46,347 nt of DNA from an uncultured Sediminibacterium sp. GTDB lineage: Bacteria; Bacteroidota; Bacteroidia; Chitinophagales; Chitinophagaceae. The DNA lies in NCBI GenBank assembly GCA_937907555.1, contig CALEST010000302.1, positions 1 to 46,347 of the forward strand, read 5' to 3'. The notes under the pieces were generated by a model that saw only the letters and a list, made by a program, of their open reading frames with translations, was not told the origin of the DNA and ran no database searches. Each line of letters begins with the position of its first letter. Positions within the stretch are counted from its first letter, which is position 1. The translations under genes and the position numbers were made by a program. This document shows, piece by piece, positions 9,269-17,366 of this stretch.

Positions 9269-9276
9269 CAAATATA
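9269..9276 (-). promoter_or_regulatory. -7 box for the response regulator
   Basis: The minus strand reads TATATTTG, a full TAnnTTTG match, 47 nt before the response-regulator ATG in the intergenic region shared with divergent recX. No clear -33 element is visible. Confidence 0.4.
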
Positions 9277-9302
9277 ATTACTTTACCTAAAAATACTAAC
9301 AG

Positions 9303-9785
9303 TTGTTTTCAACCGACCCCAATAGTACCATTGAGAAAGCCTATATGAAGCTGAAGCATTACTGTGGCTACCAGGATCGATGCCATCAGGAAGTGAAAGA
9401 AAAGCTGTATAGTCTGAAGCTGAATAAAGCAACGGTGGAACAACTGCTTTCCCGTTTAATAGAAGAGGACTATCTGAACGAGGAGCGTTTCGCCAAAGCT
9501 TTTGTGGGCGGCCATTTCAGGCAAAAGCAGTGGGGAAAAGTAAAAATAGCCTATGCCCTGAAGCAAAAAAGAGTCAGTGAATACAATATCAGAAAAGCCA
9601 TGAACGAAATCCCTGATGAGGATTACCGGGCTCTGGCAGAAAAACTGGTAACTGCAAAATGGAATAGTTTAAAAAACGACCAATATATCCACCGAACAGT
9701 TAAGACCAAGGCTTTTTTGCAGCAAAGAGGCTTTGAACCGGCATTGGTTCAATCCATTATTCAGCTAATCCGATCTACCCCATGA
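9303..9785 (+). CDS. recX: Regulatory protein RecX
   Basis: RecX modulates RecA filaments. The 160-residue product is basic and all-helical, with the RecX three-helix repeat signature: YCGYQDRCHQEVKEKL (about 20-35), EEDYLNEERFAKAFV (about 53-67) and a C-terminal KAFLQQRGFE repeat. The TTG at 9303 is chosen as start because a stop codon lies two codons upstream and it retains the whole first helix. An ATG at 9345 is the alternative and would remove 14 residues. The stop codon overlaps the ATG of the next gene (ATGA), indicating translational coupling to the LpxR-like gene. Confidence 0.9.
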   Translation: MFSTDPNSTIEKAYMKLKHYCGYQDRCHQEVKEKLYSLKLNKATVEQLLSRLIEEDYLNEERFAKAFVGGHFRQKQWGKVKIAYALKQKRVSEYNIRKAMNEIPDEDYRALAEKLVTAKWNSLKNDQYIHRTVKTKAFLQQRGFEPALVQSIIQLIRSTP

Positions 9786-10699
9786 AAAAATATAAAATTA
9801 TCGGATGGATTTGGATTCTTTGCACTTCGTTGGGCACAGTACAAGCGCAGTCAATAGGCCTGACAACAGAAAACGATGCCTTTCTGTTAAAAAAGGAAGA
9901 TGCTTATTATACCAACGGACTTTTTTTTCATTATAGTTTTGCAAAACCAGGGCAATCGGCATCCAAACGCATTCACCAGTTGATGCTGGGTCAAAAAATC
10001 TTTACGCCGCTTTTTAGAAATACCAGAACCCCAGCAGATATTGACCGACCCTATGCCGGCTACAGTTTTGCTCAATACAGCCAGACCCGATTTTCAGGAG
10101 AAAACACGGTGTTTCAATGGTCGGGAACCCTTGGTATCATTGGCCCGGCATCCGGCGGAGAGGGCTTGCAAAATACCTATCATCGCTGGTTAAATTATGC
10201 CCAATTTAGGGGATGGAAGTATCAGCTCAATAATCAGCTGGTCCTGAATGCAGGTGCTATGTATGCATATCATATGGTCAACACCCAACAGTTTAAGGGC
10301 ATTTTTATTTCCGAAGCACAATTGGGCACTGGCTTTGTGAATGCATCATTGGGTACCAAATGGGTGTATGGTTTACTTAATCCGGCTCAGCAGAGTCAGC
10401 TATGGAATGCCGCTTCAGAGGGCGGAAGCAAAAACAAAAAAGAGTTCTATATCTACTGGTATCCCAGAATAACCTGGCAGGGTTACAATGCCACTATTTC
10501 TGGGGGGAGCAAAACTGCCGCTGATTCCTCAGTCAGGCGGACTCCGCAACGCTGGGTATTTCAACATACGATTGGATTGGCGTACAGTGCTGGCAGGTGG
10601 GCAGCTCAGCTGGAACTGGTACATCAATCCAGAGAAACCCTGGAGCAGTTGAAAAAACATCGCTATCTGGGACTGCAATTACAGTATCGAATCCATTAA
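9782..10699 (+). CDS. LpxR-like lipid A deacylase family outer membrane protein (DUF2219)
   Basis: This is a predicted outer-membrane beta-barrel related to LpxR, which removes the 3'-acyloxyacyl chain of lipid A. A signal peptide covers residues 1-22 (ending VQA). The family residues are recognisable: TENDAF with Asn31 and Asp32, YYTNG, DRPYAG, and a His in NTYHRW. These align with the active-site Asn/Asp, Thr-Asn, Arg and His of LpxR. Alternating hydrophobic strands and a C-terminal LQYRIH strand fit a barrel. The 305-residue length is normal. Start overlaps recX by 4 bp. Whether this member acts on lipid A is inferred from the family. Confidence 0.85.
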   Translation: MKKYKIIGWIWILCTSLGTVQAQSIGLTTENDAFLLKKEDAYYTNGLFFHYSFAKPGQSASKRIHQLMLGQKIFTPLFRNTRTPADIDRPYAGYSFAQYSQTRFSGENTVFQWSGTLGIIGPASGGEGLQNTYHRWLNYAQFRGWKYQLNNQLVLNAGAMYAYHMVNTQQFKGIFISEAQLGTGFVNASLGTKWVYGLLNPAQQSQLWNAASEGGSKNKKEFYIYWYPRITWQGYNATISGGSKTAADSSVRRTPQRWVFQHTIGLAYSAGRWAAQLELVHQSRETLEQLKKHRYLGLQLQYRIH

Positions 10700-10721
10700 C
10701 TTGCTGTTTCAAAACAGCCTT

Positions 10722-11513
10722 ATGCATCCTTTATCTGTTACCCTTATTCAAAGCAATTTATACTGGGAAAATAAAGAAGCGAACCTGAAGCAGTTTTCTG
10801 AAAAAATACAGCATCAGACTGCGCAGGGTCAGTTGGTGATACTGCCTGAAATGTTCAGCACAGGGTTTAGTATGAACCCGGCTCAACTGGCTGAAACCAT
10901 GGATGGACCTACGGTTCAGTGGATGAAGGAAACGGCAGCCAAACAGAAAATAATTCTGACTGGTTCCGTTATCATACAGGAAGAGGAAAAGTTTTTCAAC
11001 CGGCTTCTGTGGGTATTGCCCAATGGTGTGGTTGCGCATTACGATAAAAGACATTTGTTTGCTTTTGCCGGAGAAGACCGGTTTTATGCTTCCGGAAATA
11101 AAAGATTCATTGCTTCTGTGAACGGATGGAAAATCAATCTGCAGATTTGCTATGATCTACGCTTTCCTGTTTGGGCAAGACAGCAAATTACGGATGCACC
11201 TGAATATGATTTGCTCGTGTATGTGGCCAATTGGCCGGAGAGAAGAAACCATGCCTGGAAAACGCTGCTAACGGCAAGAGCTATTGAAAATCAGTGTTAT
11301 GTTATTGGGGTTAACAGGGTAGGTGAAGATGCCAATGGAATCAACCATAGCGGAGACTCGATGATTGTGGATCCACTGGGGCAGGTACTTTATCATAGTG
11401 CGCAAGAGGAATCCATTACTACCCATACATTGAACCCCGAACATTTACAGGACTGCAGAACGCGATTTCCATTTTGGAAAGATGCAGATGCATTCTCTAT
11501 TTATCAACCATAA
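10722..11513 (+). CDS. Nitrilase-superfamily amidase (omega-amidase YafV/NIT2-like)
   Basis: This is a carbon-nitrogen hydrolase probably acting as omega-amidase on alpha-ketoglutaramate or alpha-ketosuccinamate. The catalytic triad is visible: Glu43 in LPEMFSTGF, Lys in YDKRHLF, and Cys in QICYDLRFP. The F-P-x-W-A-R following the Cys and the ANWPERRNHAW segment are typical of the YafV/NIT2 branch. I prefer ATG 10722 (263 residues) over an in-frame TTG at 10701 because the fold normally begins directly with a strand like LSVTLIQSN. It follows the LpxR-like gene by 22 bp on the same strand. Confidence 0.88.
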   Translation: MHPLSVTLIQSNLYWENKEANLKQFSEKIQHQTAQGQLVILPEMFSTGFSMNPAQLAETMDGPTVQWMKETAAKQKIILTGSVIIQEEEKFFNRLLWVLPNGVVAHYDKRHLFAFAGEDRFYASGNKRFIASVNGWKINLQICYDLRFPVWARQQITDAPEYDLLVYVANWPERRNHAWKTLLTARAIENQCYVIGVNRVGEDANGINHSGDSMIVDPLGQVLYHSAQEESITTHTLNPEHLQDCRTRFPFWKDADAFSIYQP

Positions 11514-11581
11514 TGAGTGGCCGAAATTTTTAAAACGATCTTTAAAAATATAAACGGGCACAGATAAATCAAAACCGATTA

Positions 11582-12670
11582 ATGAAACGAATTGTAGCAG
11601 CTGAAAAATTATTTACCGGTACCGATTGGCTAATGAATCATGCAATGATCCTGGAAGAGGATCAGGTGCAATCCATTGTACCGATTGTTTCTCTAAATGA
11701 AAAGCCAGAACAGGTATATCCCTATATTATTCCCGCATTGATTGATTTGCAGATTTATGGTGCCGGTGGTCAATTGTTAAGTGTTTTTCCAACAGAAGAA
11801 GCATTGACATTGCTACAGGAATATTGCATTAAAGGGGGAGCCGCCTGGTTTCAACCTACGGTAGCCACGAATAGCCATGAAGTGATTCATGCCTGTATTG
11901 ATGCGGTCAGGAAATTTCAAGAGCAACCCGGAAATCGTTGTATAGGCTTGCATGTAGAAGGTCCCTGGATCAATCCGGAAAAAAGAGGAGCACACTTAAG
12001 TGAATATATTTATCAACCCAATAAAGAACAGGTTGCTTCTCTGCTGGAATATGGCAAGGACGTAATCACCATGATTACCCTGGCTCCGGAAATAGTGAGT
12101 TCCGATTTGGTTGACTTTATACAATCCAGGGGCATTGTTGTTTCTGCAGGACATAGCAATGCCGATTATCAAACGGCTACCAAAGCTTTTAACCAGGGGA
12201 TTAGAACTGCGACTCATTTGTACAATGCTATGAGTCCTTTGCAACACCGCGCCCCTGGCATGGTGGGAGCCATTTTTAATCACCCCATGGTCAACTGCAG
12301 TATTGTGCCCGATGGTTACCATGTAGATTTTGAAGCCATAGAAATTGCCAAAAAACAATTGGGCGAAAGATTATTTGCTATCACCGATGCGGTAACGGAA
12401 ACCCATACGGGTCCTTATCCGCATCAGTTGAATGGAGACAAATACGAAGCCAATGGTATTTTAAGTGGTTCTGCATTAACGATGCTTGCCTGCATGCAGA
12501 AACTGCATTGGCATGCGAATATTGAATTGGGAGAAGCCATCAGAATGTGTTCTTTTTATCCTGCAAGGGTGATTCTAAAAGAAAATATTTCCGGAATGTT
12601 AAAGCCAGGCCAAAAAGCAGATTGGATTGCCCTTGATGCGCAATTGTCCTGTATTAAAGCAGCAGAATAA
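11582..12670 (+). CDS. nagA: N-acetylglucosamine-6-phosphate deacetylase
   Basis: This cytoplasmic enzyme converts GlcNAc-6-P to GlcN-6-P in amino-sugar recycling. The amidohydrolase barrel shows the metal-binding Glu126 in HVEGPWINPEKRGAH, His in SAGHSNADY and His in ATHLYNAM, with the catalytic Asp in AITDAVTE. The usual HxH after the first strand is replaced by Gln-x-Tyr (IDLQIYG), similar to the E. coli-type one-metal NagA. The 362-residue length is normal, slightly short at the C-terminus. No nagB, nagE or PTS gene is nearby, and nagA sits 68 bp after the amidase. Confidence 0.93.
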   Translation: MKRIVAAEKLFTGTDWLMNHAMILEEDQVQSIVPIVSLNEKPEQVYPYIIPALIDLQIYGAGGQLLSVFPTEEALTLLQEYCIKGGAAWFQPTVATNSHEVIHACIDAVRKFQEQPGNRCIGLHVEGPWINPEKRGAHLSEYIYQPNKEQVASLLEYGKDVITMITLAPEIVSSDLVDFIQSRGIVVSAGHSNADYQTATKAFNQGIRTATHLYNAMSPLQHRAPGMVGAIFNHPMVNCSIVPDGYHVDFEAIEIAKKQLGERLFAITDAVTETHTGPYPHQLNGDKYEANGILSGSALTMLACMQKLHWHANIELGEAIRMCSFYPARVILKENISGMLKPGQKADWIALDAQLSCIKAAE

Positions 12671-12702
12671 CTACCTTTATCTGGTAATAAAAACGAATAA
12701 AA

Positions 12703-13089
12703 ATGAAAAAACTATTGGTATTGGCATTGGCTGCCATCTTTACGGTTGGTGTGCATGCACAGGAAGCCACGTGGAAACAAATGGAAGATTTTCACGGAGT
12801 AATGGGTAAAACCTTTCATGCAGCCGAAGAAGGTAATTTAAAACCTTTAAAGGAAAATGTTGCTACACTAGTAGCTAAGGCAAAAGCATGGGAATCGGGT
12901 GCAGTGCCTGCCGGATACGATGCCAAAGTTGCCAAGCCCATTTTGAAACAACTGGTTGCAAAATGCTCAGCAGTAGAAGCAGCCGTTAAAGCAAAAAAAT
13001 CAGATAAGGAATTAACCGCTTTGATTACTGCTACCCACGATGTATTTCATGAAATAAAAGAAAAATGTAAACCAGGAGAAAAACACTAA
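12703..13089 (+). CDS. Small periplasmic four-helix protein, cytochrome b562/c'-like without CXXCH
   Basis: The 128-residue protein has a clear signal peptide (residues 1-20, ending VHAQ). The mature part is predicted as four amphipathic helices broken at GNLKP, a Pro/Gly-rich turn near 66-72, and SDKE. The size and order match the cytochrome b562/c' bundle: a Met in the first helix (Met27 or Met34) and histidines in the last helix (His112 and His116 in THDVFHEIKEKC). A covalent haem site (CXXCH) is absent; Cys88 and Cys122 are the only mature cysteines. Function is unknown: it may hold b-type haem or a metal ion, or nothing. It converges on the S41 peptidase with 4 bp overlap. Confidence 0.7.
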   Translation: MKKLLVLALAAIFTVGVHAQEATWKQMEDFHGVMGKTFHAAEEGNLKPLKENVATLVAKAKAWESGAVPAGYDAKVAKPILKQLVAKCSAVEAAVKAKKSDKELTALITATHDVFHEIKEKCKPGEKH

Positions 13090-14576
13090 TTGTTTTTTGA
13101 TTGGATCATTTGAAGAATAGCCGCCATTTTCGGATCCCATCCTTCACGGATGGCAGAAGAGGATGGCGGTATTTTTATGTCCGGAACAATCCCTCCCCCT
13201 TTGGGACGATTGCTGTTAATGACCATTCTGTAAAGCGGTAGTCTTACCCGGAGTTTTGTATTGGGCAATGTAATATTCGGTATATGCATGGCCGAGTTGC
13301 CATAATATCCACCTCCTGATTCTTCACCTACTACCTTAATATTCTCCTGACCTTTCAATGCTCCTACAACCAGAGTGGCAGCACTAAATGTATATCCACC
13401 TTGCACCAGGTAAACCTGTCCCTTGAATTTGTTTTTTGTATTCGGTTGAAAATAGTGTTGCTCAAATCTGCGGTAATGAATACTGCCGTCTTCTGCTTTG
13501 CGTGCTCCCAAGTTCATGGCCAGCCAATACATCCAGCTATGCTGAATATATCTTCCGTATTTTAATTTTCGATTGGTAGCAACAACAGAGTCTGCTACTT
13601 TAAATGGTTTGTCTGTTAAGTATCTGGTAAGATCAATGCTGTTGCTGATTTTTCCACCACCGTTTTCTCTCAGATCGATGATTAAGTGCTCAATATTTTC
13701 CTTCTTCAGTTTTTTAAAACTCTTTCTGAAAAAATTTTTGAGTCCCCCTTTGCTAAAACTGGTAAGTCTTAAATAAGCACTATGTGTAAGGGTATCAATG
13801 GATAATGAACGAATGCTCAAGAGACGCATTTGTCTTTTTGAAATCTGTGGTCTTGATGTGGATGGCGGAGGTCTTTTGCTGATACTGTCTCTGGGAATTG
13901 GCGAAAAGTTTCCCAATGTTACCGTATCTCTTTTTCCTTTTGCGTCAATATATCCAATTAGGTAACTACTGTCCAGACCAAACACTTGTTTATATAAATC
14001 CGGAAAACCATTACTGATTACCTGATAGGAATGATTAACTGCATTTCCGTCATTGGAAATTTGTTGAAACAAACGGCTTCTGTACCAGGATATGGGCAAT
14101 CCATTGATTTGTTCAATAATGGTTCCCCTTTTGATGAGGGAATCCTTGGTATATCCATTGCTTAATACAACTGCACTGTCTTCCCAAAACTTTATTTGTA
14201 GCGGAAATCTGGGATAGCGGTATTTACTTAGATTTTTCAAAAAATGGTTGGAATACAAAGTGCTGGTATGCCCGCATTTAATTTGTGCAACCCAGTTTGC
14301 AACCTTGTTTTTGAATTCTATTTCGTTGAGTGAATCGTTCAATGAAATCAGTAGCTTGTTAAAGCTGCTGTCCAATGCTTCTTTGGAAGTGAACCAGTAC
14401 AAACTCGGATGATTGGCTTCCAGAATTTTTTTTAAGAGTACTGCATCTTCTTTCAGTTCAGCAGTTGCAAATTTGGGCAGGGATACCATTGATTGTTGGG
14501 CAACAACTGTTTGCATTGGAACAATTGCGCGCATCAACAATAGAAATATCCATCCAATCCATGCCCCTTTCCTCAT
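13086..14576 (-). CDS. Secreted S41-family peptidase
   Basis: This is an exported serine peptidase of the tail-specific/C-terminal processing (S41) superfamily. An N-terminal signal segment (about residues 1-26) precedes a helical region and a PDZ-like stretch. The catalytic half follows, with IDLRENGGGK (about 310-320) and YTFSAATLVVGAL carrying the predicted nucleophile Ser398. This is the substrate-pocket architecture of S41 enzymes. A low-complexity Pro/Ser insert (SKRPPPSTSRP) sits before the catalytic domain. The 496-residue length is plausible. The ATG is 2 nt after the thiL stop, so it is the last gene of a suhB-thiL-S41 operon. The substrate is unknown. Confidence 0.85.
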   Translation of the reverse strand: MRKGAWIGWIFLLLMRAIVPMQTVVAQQSMVSLPKFATAELKEDAVLLKKILEANHPSLYWFTSKEALDSSFNKLLISLNDSLNEIEFKNKVANWVAQIKCGHTSTLYSNHFLKNLSKYRYPRFPLQIKFWEDSAVVLSNGYTKDSLIKRGTIIEQINGLPISWYRSRLFQQISNDGNAVNHSYQVISNGFPDLYKQVFGLDSSYLIGYIDAKGKRDTVTLGNFSPIPRDSISKRPPPSTSRPQISKRQMRLLSIRSLSIDTLTHSAYLRLTSFSKGGLKNFFRKSFKKLKKENIEHLIIDLRENGGGKISNSIDLTRYLTDKPFKVADSVVATNRKLKYGRYIQHSWMYWLAMNLGARKAEDGSIHYRRFEQHYFQPNTKNKFKGQVYLVQGGYTFSAATLVVGALKGQENIKVVGEESGGGYYGNSAMHIPNITLPNTKLRVRLPLYRMVINSNRPKGGGIVPDIKIPPSSSAIREGWDPKMAAILQMIQSKNN

Positions 14577-14578
14577 GC

Positions 14579-15610
14579 TTATGAATTGAATGCATTCCAG
14601 CCCTGTGCTTTCAGATCAAAAGTATTTCCTCCCTTGGTCAGCAACTTGACTCCCTCAGTAATTTCTGTCATATAGCCAATCACGCTGATTTCTTCGTTGA
14701 GTACAATTTTATCGTGGTCTTCCTGACGTATGGTAAAAATTAATTCATAGTCTTCTCCTCCATTCAGGGCACAAACCGTTGGGTCCAATCCGAATTTGAA
14801 TGCCGCTTTTCTGCTGGCATCGTCAATAGGAAGCTTCTCTTCGTATATACGTGCACCTAATCCGGACTGTTTACAGATATGCAATACTTCACTGCTGATA
14901 CCATCACTTACATCCATCATGGCGGTTGGAACAATTTCATTTTTTCCAAAAAACTCAATAATGTCTTTTCTGGCTTCCGGCTTTAATAACTTTCCTACTA
15001 TATAGCTTTCTCCTTCCAGATCCGGTTGAATATTGGGATTCTCCTGGTAGATTTTCTTTTCTCTTTCCATCAGGGTTAAACCCAGATAGGCACCACCCAG
15101 ATCGCCACTCACACAAATTAAATCTCCCTTTGAAGCTGTACTTCTTTTGATGAATTTATCAGGAGCTACTTCTCCAATGGCTGTTACCGAAACAATGAAT
15201 CCTTTCTGGGAAGAAGAAGTATCTCCGCCAATTAAATCAACGCCGTATTTTTCACAGGCAAAGTATACGCCCTCATAAAATTCATTCAATGCTTCCAGAC
15301 TGAAGCGATTGCTGATTCCAATACTCAGGGTTATCTGAGTAGGGGTAGCATTCATTGCATAAATATCACTGAGATTTACTACCACCGCTTTGTATCCAAG
15401 GTGCTTCAATGGGGTATACATTAAATCGAAATGAATGCCTTCCAGCAACAAATCGGTAGTTACAACGGTTTGCTTGCCAAAATGGTCAATCACGGCTGCA
15501 TCATCCCCAACTCCTAAAATAGTGGATGCATTCTGGGTTTCCGCATTTTTGGTAAGGTGTTCAATCAATCCAAATTCACCTAAACTCGCAATTTCTGTTC
15601 TTTGTTCCAT
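14579..15610 (-). CDS. thiL: Thiamine-monophosphate kinase
   Basis: ThiL phosphorylates thiamine monophosphate to the active cofactor thiamine pyrophosphate, using ATP. It belongs to the PurM-like fold. Visible signatures are GEFGLIEHL, VGDDAAVID, the TTDLLLEGIHFDL segment, VVNLSDIYAMNA and LIGGDTSSS. In the C-terminal half, AMMDVSDGISSE and LNGGEDYELIFT are also diagnostic. The 343-residue length is normal. It lies 9 nt after the suhB-like gene and 2 nt before the S41 peptidase. No other thiamine genes are in view. Confidence 0.96.
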   Translation of the reverse strand: MEQRTEIASLGEFGLIEHLTKNAETQNASTILGVGDDAAVIDHFGKQTVVTTDLLLEGIHFDLMYTPLKHLGYKAVVVNLSDIYAMNATPTQITLSIGISNRFSLEALNEFYEGVYFACEKYGVDLIGGDTSSSQKGFIVSVTAIGEVAPDKFIKRSTASKGDLICVSGDLGGAYLGLTLMEREKKIYQENPNIQPDLEGESYIVGKLLKPEARKDIIEFFGKNEIVPTAMMDVSDGISSEVLHICKQSGLGARIYEEKLPIDDASRKAAFKFGLDPTVCALNGGEDYELIFTIRQEDHDKIVLNEEISVIGYMTEITEGVKLLTKGGNTFDLKAQGWNAFNS

Positions 15611-15619
15611 AGGGTTAAT

Positions 15620-16396
15620 TTAAAATGCACCTCCGTTTACTACTGCAACCAGTTCATCGTGAATCAATCCATTGGTAGCAATAATATGTGGCTGATAAGG
15701 AGAATAATAATCGCCTTTAAAGTCGGTTACTTTACCGCCCGCTTCTTCTACCATTAAAAATCCTGCAGCACTGTCCCAGGCCTGCAATTTATGTTCATAA
15801 AATCCATCAAATCTGCCGGCAGCTACCCAACATAAATCAATGGCAGCACTACCCAGTCTTCTTACCGGAACACCTTTTCTGATTAATTTTTCAAAAACCT
15901 GCAAGGGTCCGTTAGGGGCGTCCAGATAAGTATATGGAAACCCTGTAACCAGACAACTTTTGATTAGTGTGGATTTATTGCCCACCCGTATTTTTTTGTC
16001 GTTCAAATAAGCCCCCTGACCCTTTTCGGCAAAGTAAAACTCATTCATAAAGGGGTTGTATACGGCGCCCAATATCATTTTTCCTTCTTTTTCTACCCCT
16101 ATGCTTACACAGCAAATGGGTATACCATTGGCAAAATTCACGGTTCCATCAATAGGGTCAATAATCCACTTATAGGTAGAATCCTGCTTTAGTTCTCCGG
16201 ACTCTTCACTTAAAATAAAATGATCTGGAAAAGCAGACTGAATAGCATCCATGATGGCTTTCTCGGCTGCATGATCTGCTTCTGTAACTAAATTATTGAT
16301 GCCTTCTTTATTACTGATTACAAAACTTCCATTAAAAAATCTTCTGAGTTCAACAGCGCCCGCTTCTGTGGCTTTTAATAAGGTTTCTTTAAGCAT
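15620..16396 (-). CDS. suhB: Inositol monophosphatase family protein
   Basis: This is a magnesium-dependent phosphatase of the IMPase/SuhB/CysQ superfamily. Metal-binding motifs are present: ILSEESGE, then WIIDPIDGTVNFANGIP (the DPxDGT core), and the C-terminal LQAWDSAAGFLMVEEAGG. The substrate may be inositol-1-phosphate, another sugar phosphate or PAP; the gene symbol is a family label. I place the start at ATG 16396 (258 residues), not at 16423, because a TACTTTTG -7 box lies inside the longer frame, ending 4 nt before 16396. It is the first gene of the suhB-thiL-S41 operon. Confidence 0.9.
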   Translation of the reverse strand: MLKETLLKATEAGAVELRRFFNGSFVISNKEGINNLVTEADHAAEKAIMDAIQSAFPDHFILSEESGELKQDSTYKWIIDPIDGTVNFANGIPICCVSIGVEKEGKMILGAVYNPFMNEFYFAEKGQGAYLNDKKIRVGNKSTLIKSCLVTGFPYTYLDAPNGPLQVFEKLIRKGVPVRRLGSAAIDLCWVAAGRFDGFYEHKLQAWDSAAGFLMVEEAGGKVTDFKGDYYSPYQPHIIATNGLIHDELVAVVNGGAF

Positions 16397-16400
16397 GAAG

Positions 16401-16408
16401 CAAAAGTA
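16401..16408 (-). promoter_or_regulatory. -7 box of the suhB-thiL-S41 operon
   Basis: The minus strand reads TACTTTTG, a full TAnnTTTG match ending 4 nt before the suhB-like ATG. This decides the start codon and suggests a near-leaderless transcript. Confidence 0.45.
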
Positions 16409-16438
16409 ACCCAGATTCTGCATCTTTGAAATAATATT

Positions 16439-17299
16439 GTGTCTGCACTACTAACCATAATCATCGTTCATTATCGGGTGTATCACCACCTGGATCATTG
16501 CCTGGCATCCATTCAACAGTCCCGGCATTCCTTTAGGGTTGATATAATTGTGGTAGATAATGAATACAGTCTGGAAGATCAGGCATTACTTGCAACAAAA
16601 TATCCTGCAGTTCAATGGTTATCAGAACCCCAAAACATTGGATTTGCCAAAGCCAACAATCTTGCGCTGCAAATGGTTGATACTGATTATGTATTGTTTC
16701 TGAATCCGGACACGCTTCTTTCTACAGATGTTTTGCAGCAATCGGTTGAATATTTGCAGGCAAATAGTGAAGTGGGGGCACTGGGAGTTCAAATGAGAAA
16801 TATCCAGGGGGCTTTTTTACCGGAAAGTAAAAGGGAAATACCCACCATTAAAGGATCGTTTTTTAAATTGACTGGATTGGCTGAACGTTTTCCGGGTTCT
16901 GCCTTCTTTAACAGCTATGCGCTGGGACATCTGGATTCAGGGGAAGTGCACAAAGTGCCCGTGCTGGCTGGCGCTTTCATGATGATGCCAACCTCAGTTG
17001 CTAAAAAGGCCGGCGGATTTGATGATTCCTTTTTTATGTATGGCGAAGACATAGACATGAGCCTTAGGGTCATGGCGCAGGGCAAAGAAAACCATTATCT
17101 GGGAACGGCTGTTATTACGCATATTAAGGGAGCTAGTTCAAAACAAAATCCGGATTATCTGAATCATTTTTATGGATCTATGAAAATATTTCTGGATAAA
17201 TATCCCCATTTGTATGGAGGCAAATCAGGGGTTTGGTTACTGAAGATTTTTATACAAACAATTCTATTTGTTTCCCGCAGCACGAAAAAGAACAAATAA
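16439..17299 (+). CDS. Family 2 glycosyltransferase
   Basis: This is a GT-A glycosyltransferase that probably adds a sugar to a polysaccharide or lipid-linked acceptor at the cytoplasmic membrane face. It opens LLTIIIVHYRVYHHLDHCLASI; the nucleotide-binding IVVDNEYS follows, then QNIGFAKANNLAL, and the DXD-like site is FLNPDTLL. GGFDDSFFMYGEDIDMSLR and an ITHIKGASS metal/acceptor motif complete the rhamnosyltransferase-like GT2 signature. GTG at 16439 is the start since the first strand begins immediately after it. The 286-residue length is typical. The sugar and acceptor are unknown, and no polysaccharide cluster surrounds it. Confidence 0.9.
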   Translation: MSALLTIIIVHYRVYHHLDHCLASIQQSRHSFRVDIIVVDNEYSLEDQALLATKYPAVQWLSEPQNIGFAKANNLALQMVDTDYVLFLNPDTLLSTDVLQQSVEYLQANSEVGALGVQMRNIQGAFLPESKREIPTIKGSFFKLTGLAERFPGSAFFNSYALGHLDSGEVHKVPVLAGAFMMMPTSVAKKAGGFDDSFFMYGEDIDMSLRVMAQGKENHYLGTAVITHIKGASSKQNPDYLNHFYGSMKIFLDKYPHLYGGKSGVWLLKIFIQTILFVSRSTKKNK

Positions 17300-17366
17300 G
17301 CCTTTTCACAAAATATTATATATAATTCATTTAGTTTAGCTTCGTAACTCAACTGTTAAAGAACGC

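Noticed and set aside
11514..11581. Possible tRNA or small RNA in the gap before nagA
   Set aside because: No cloverleaf or conserved T-loop sequence and no terminator could be seen; only A/T-rich sequence.
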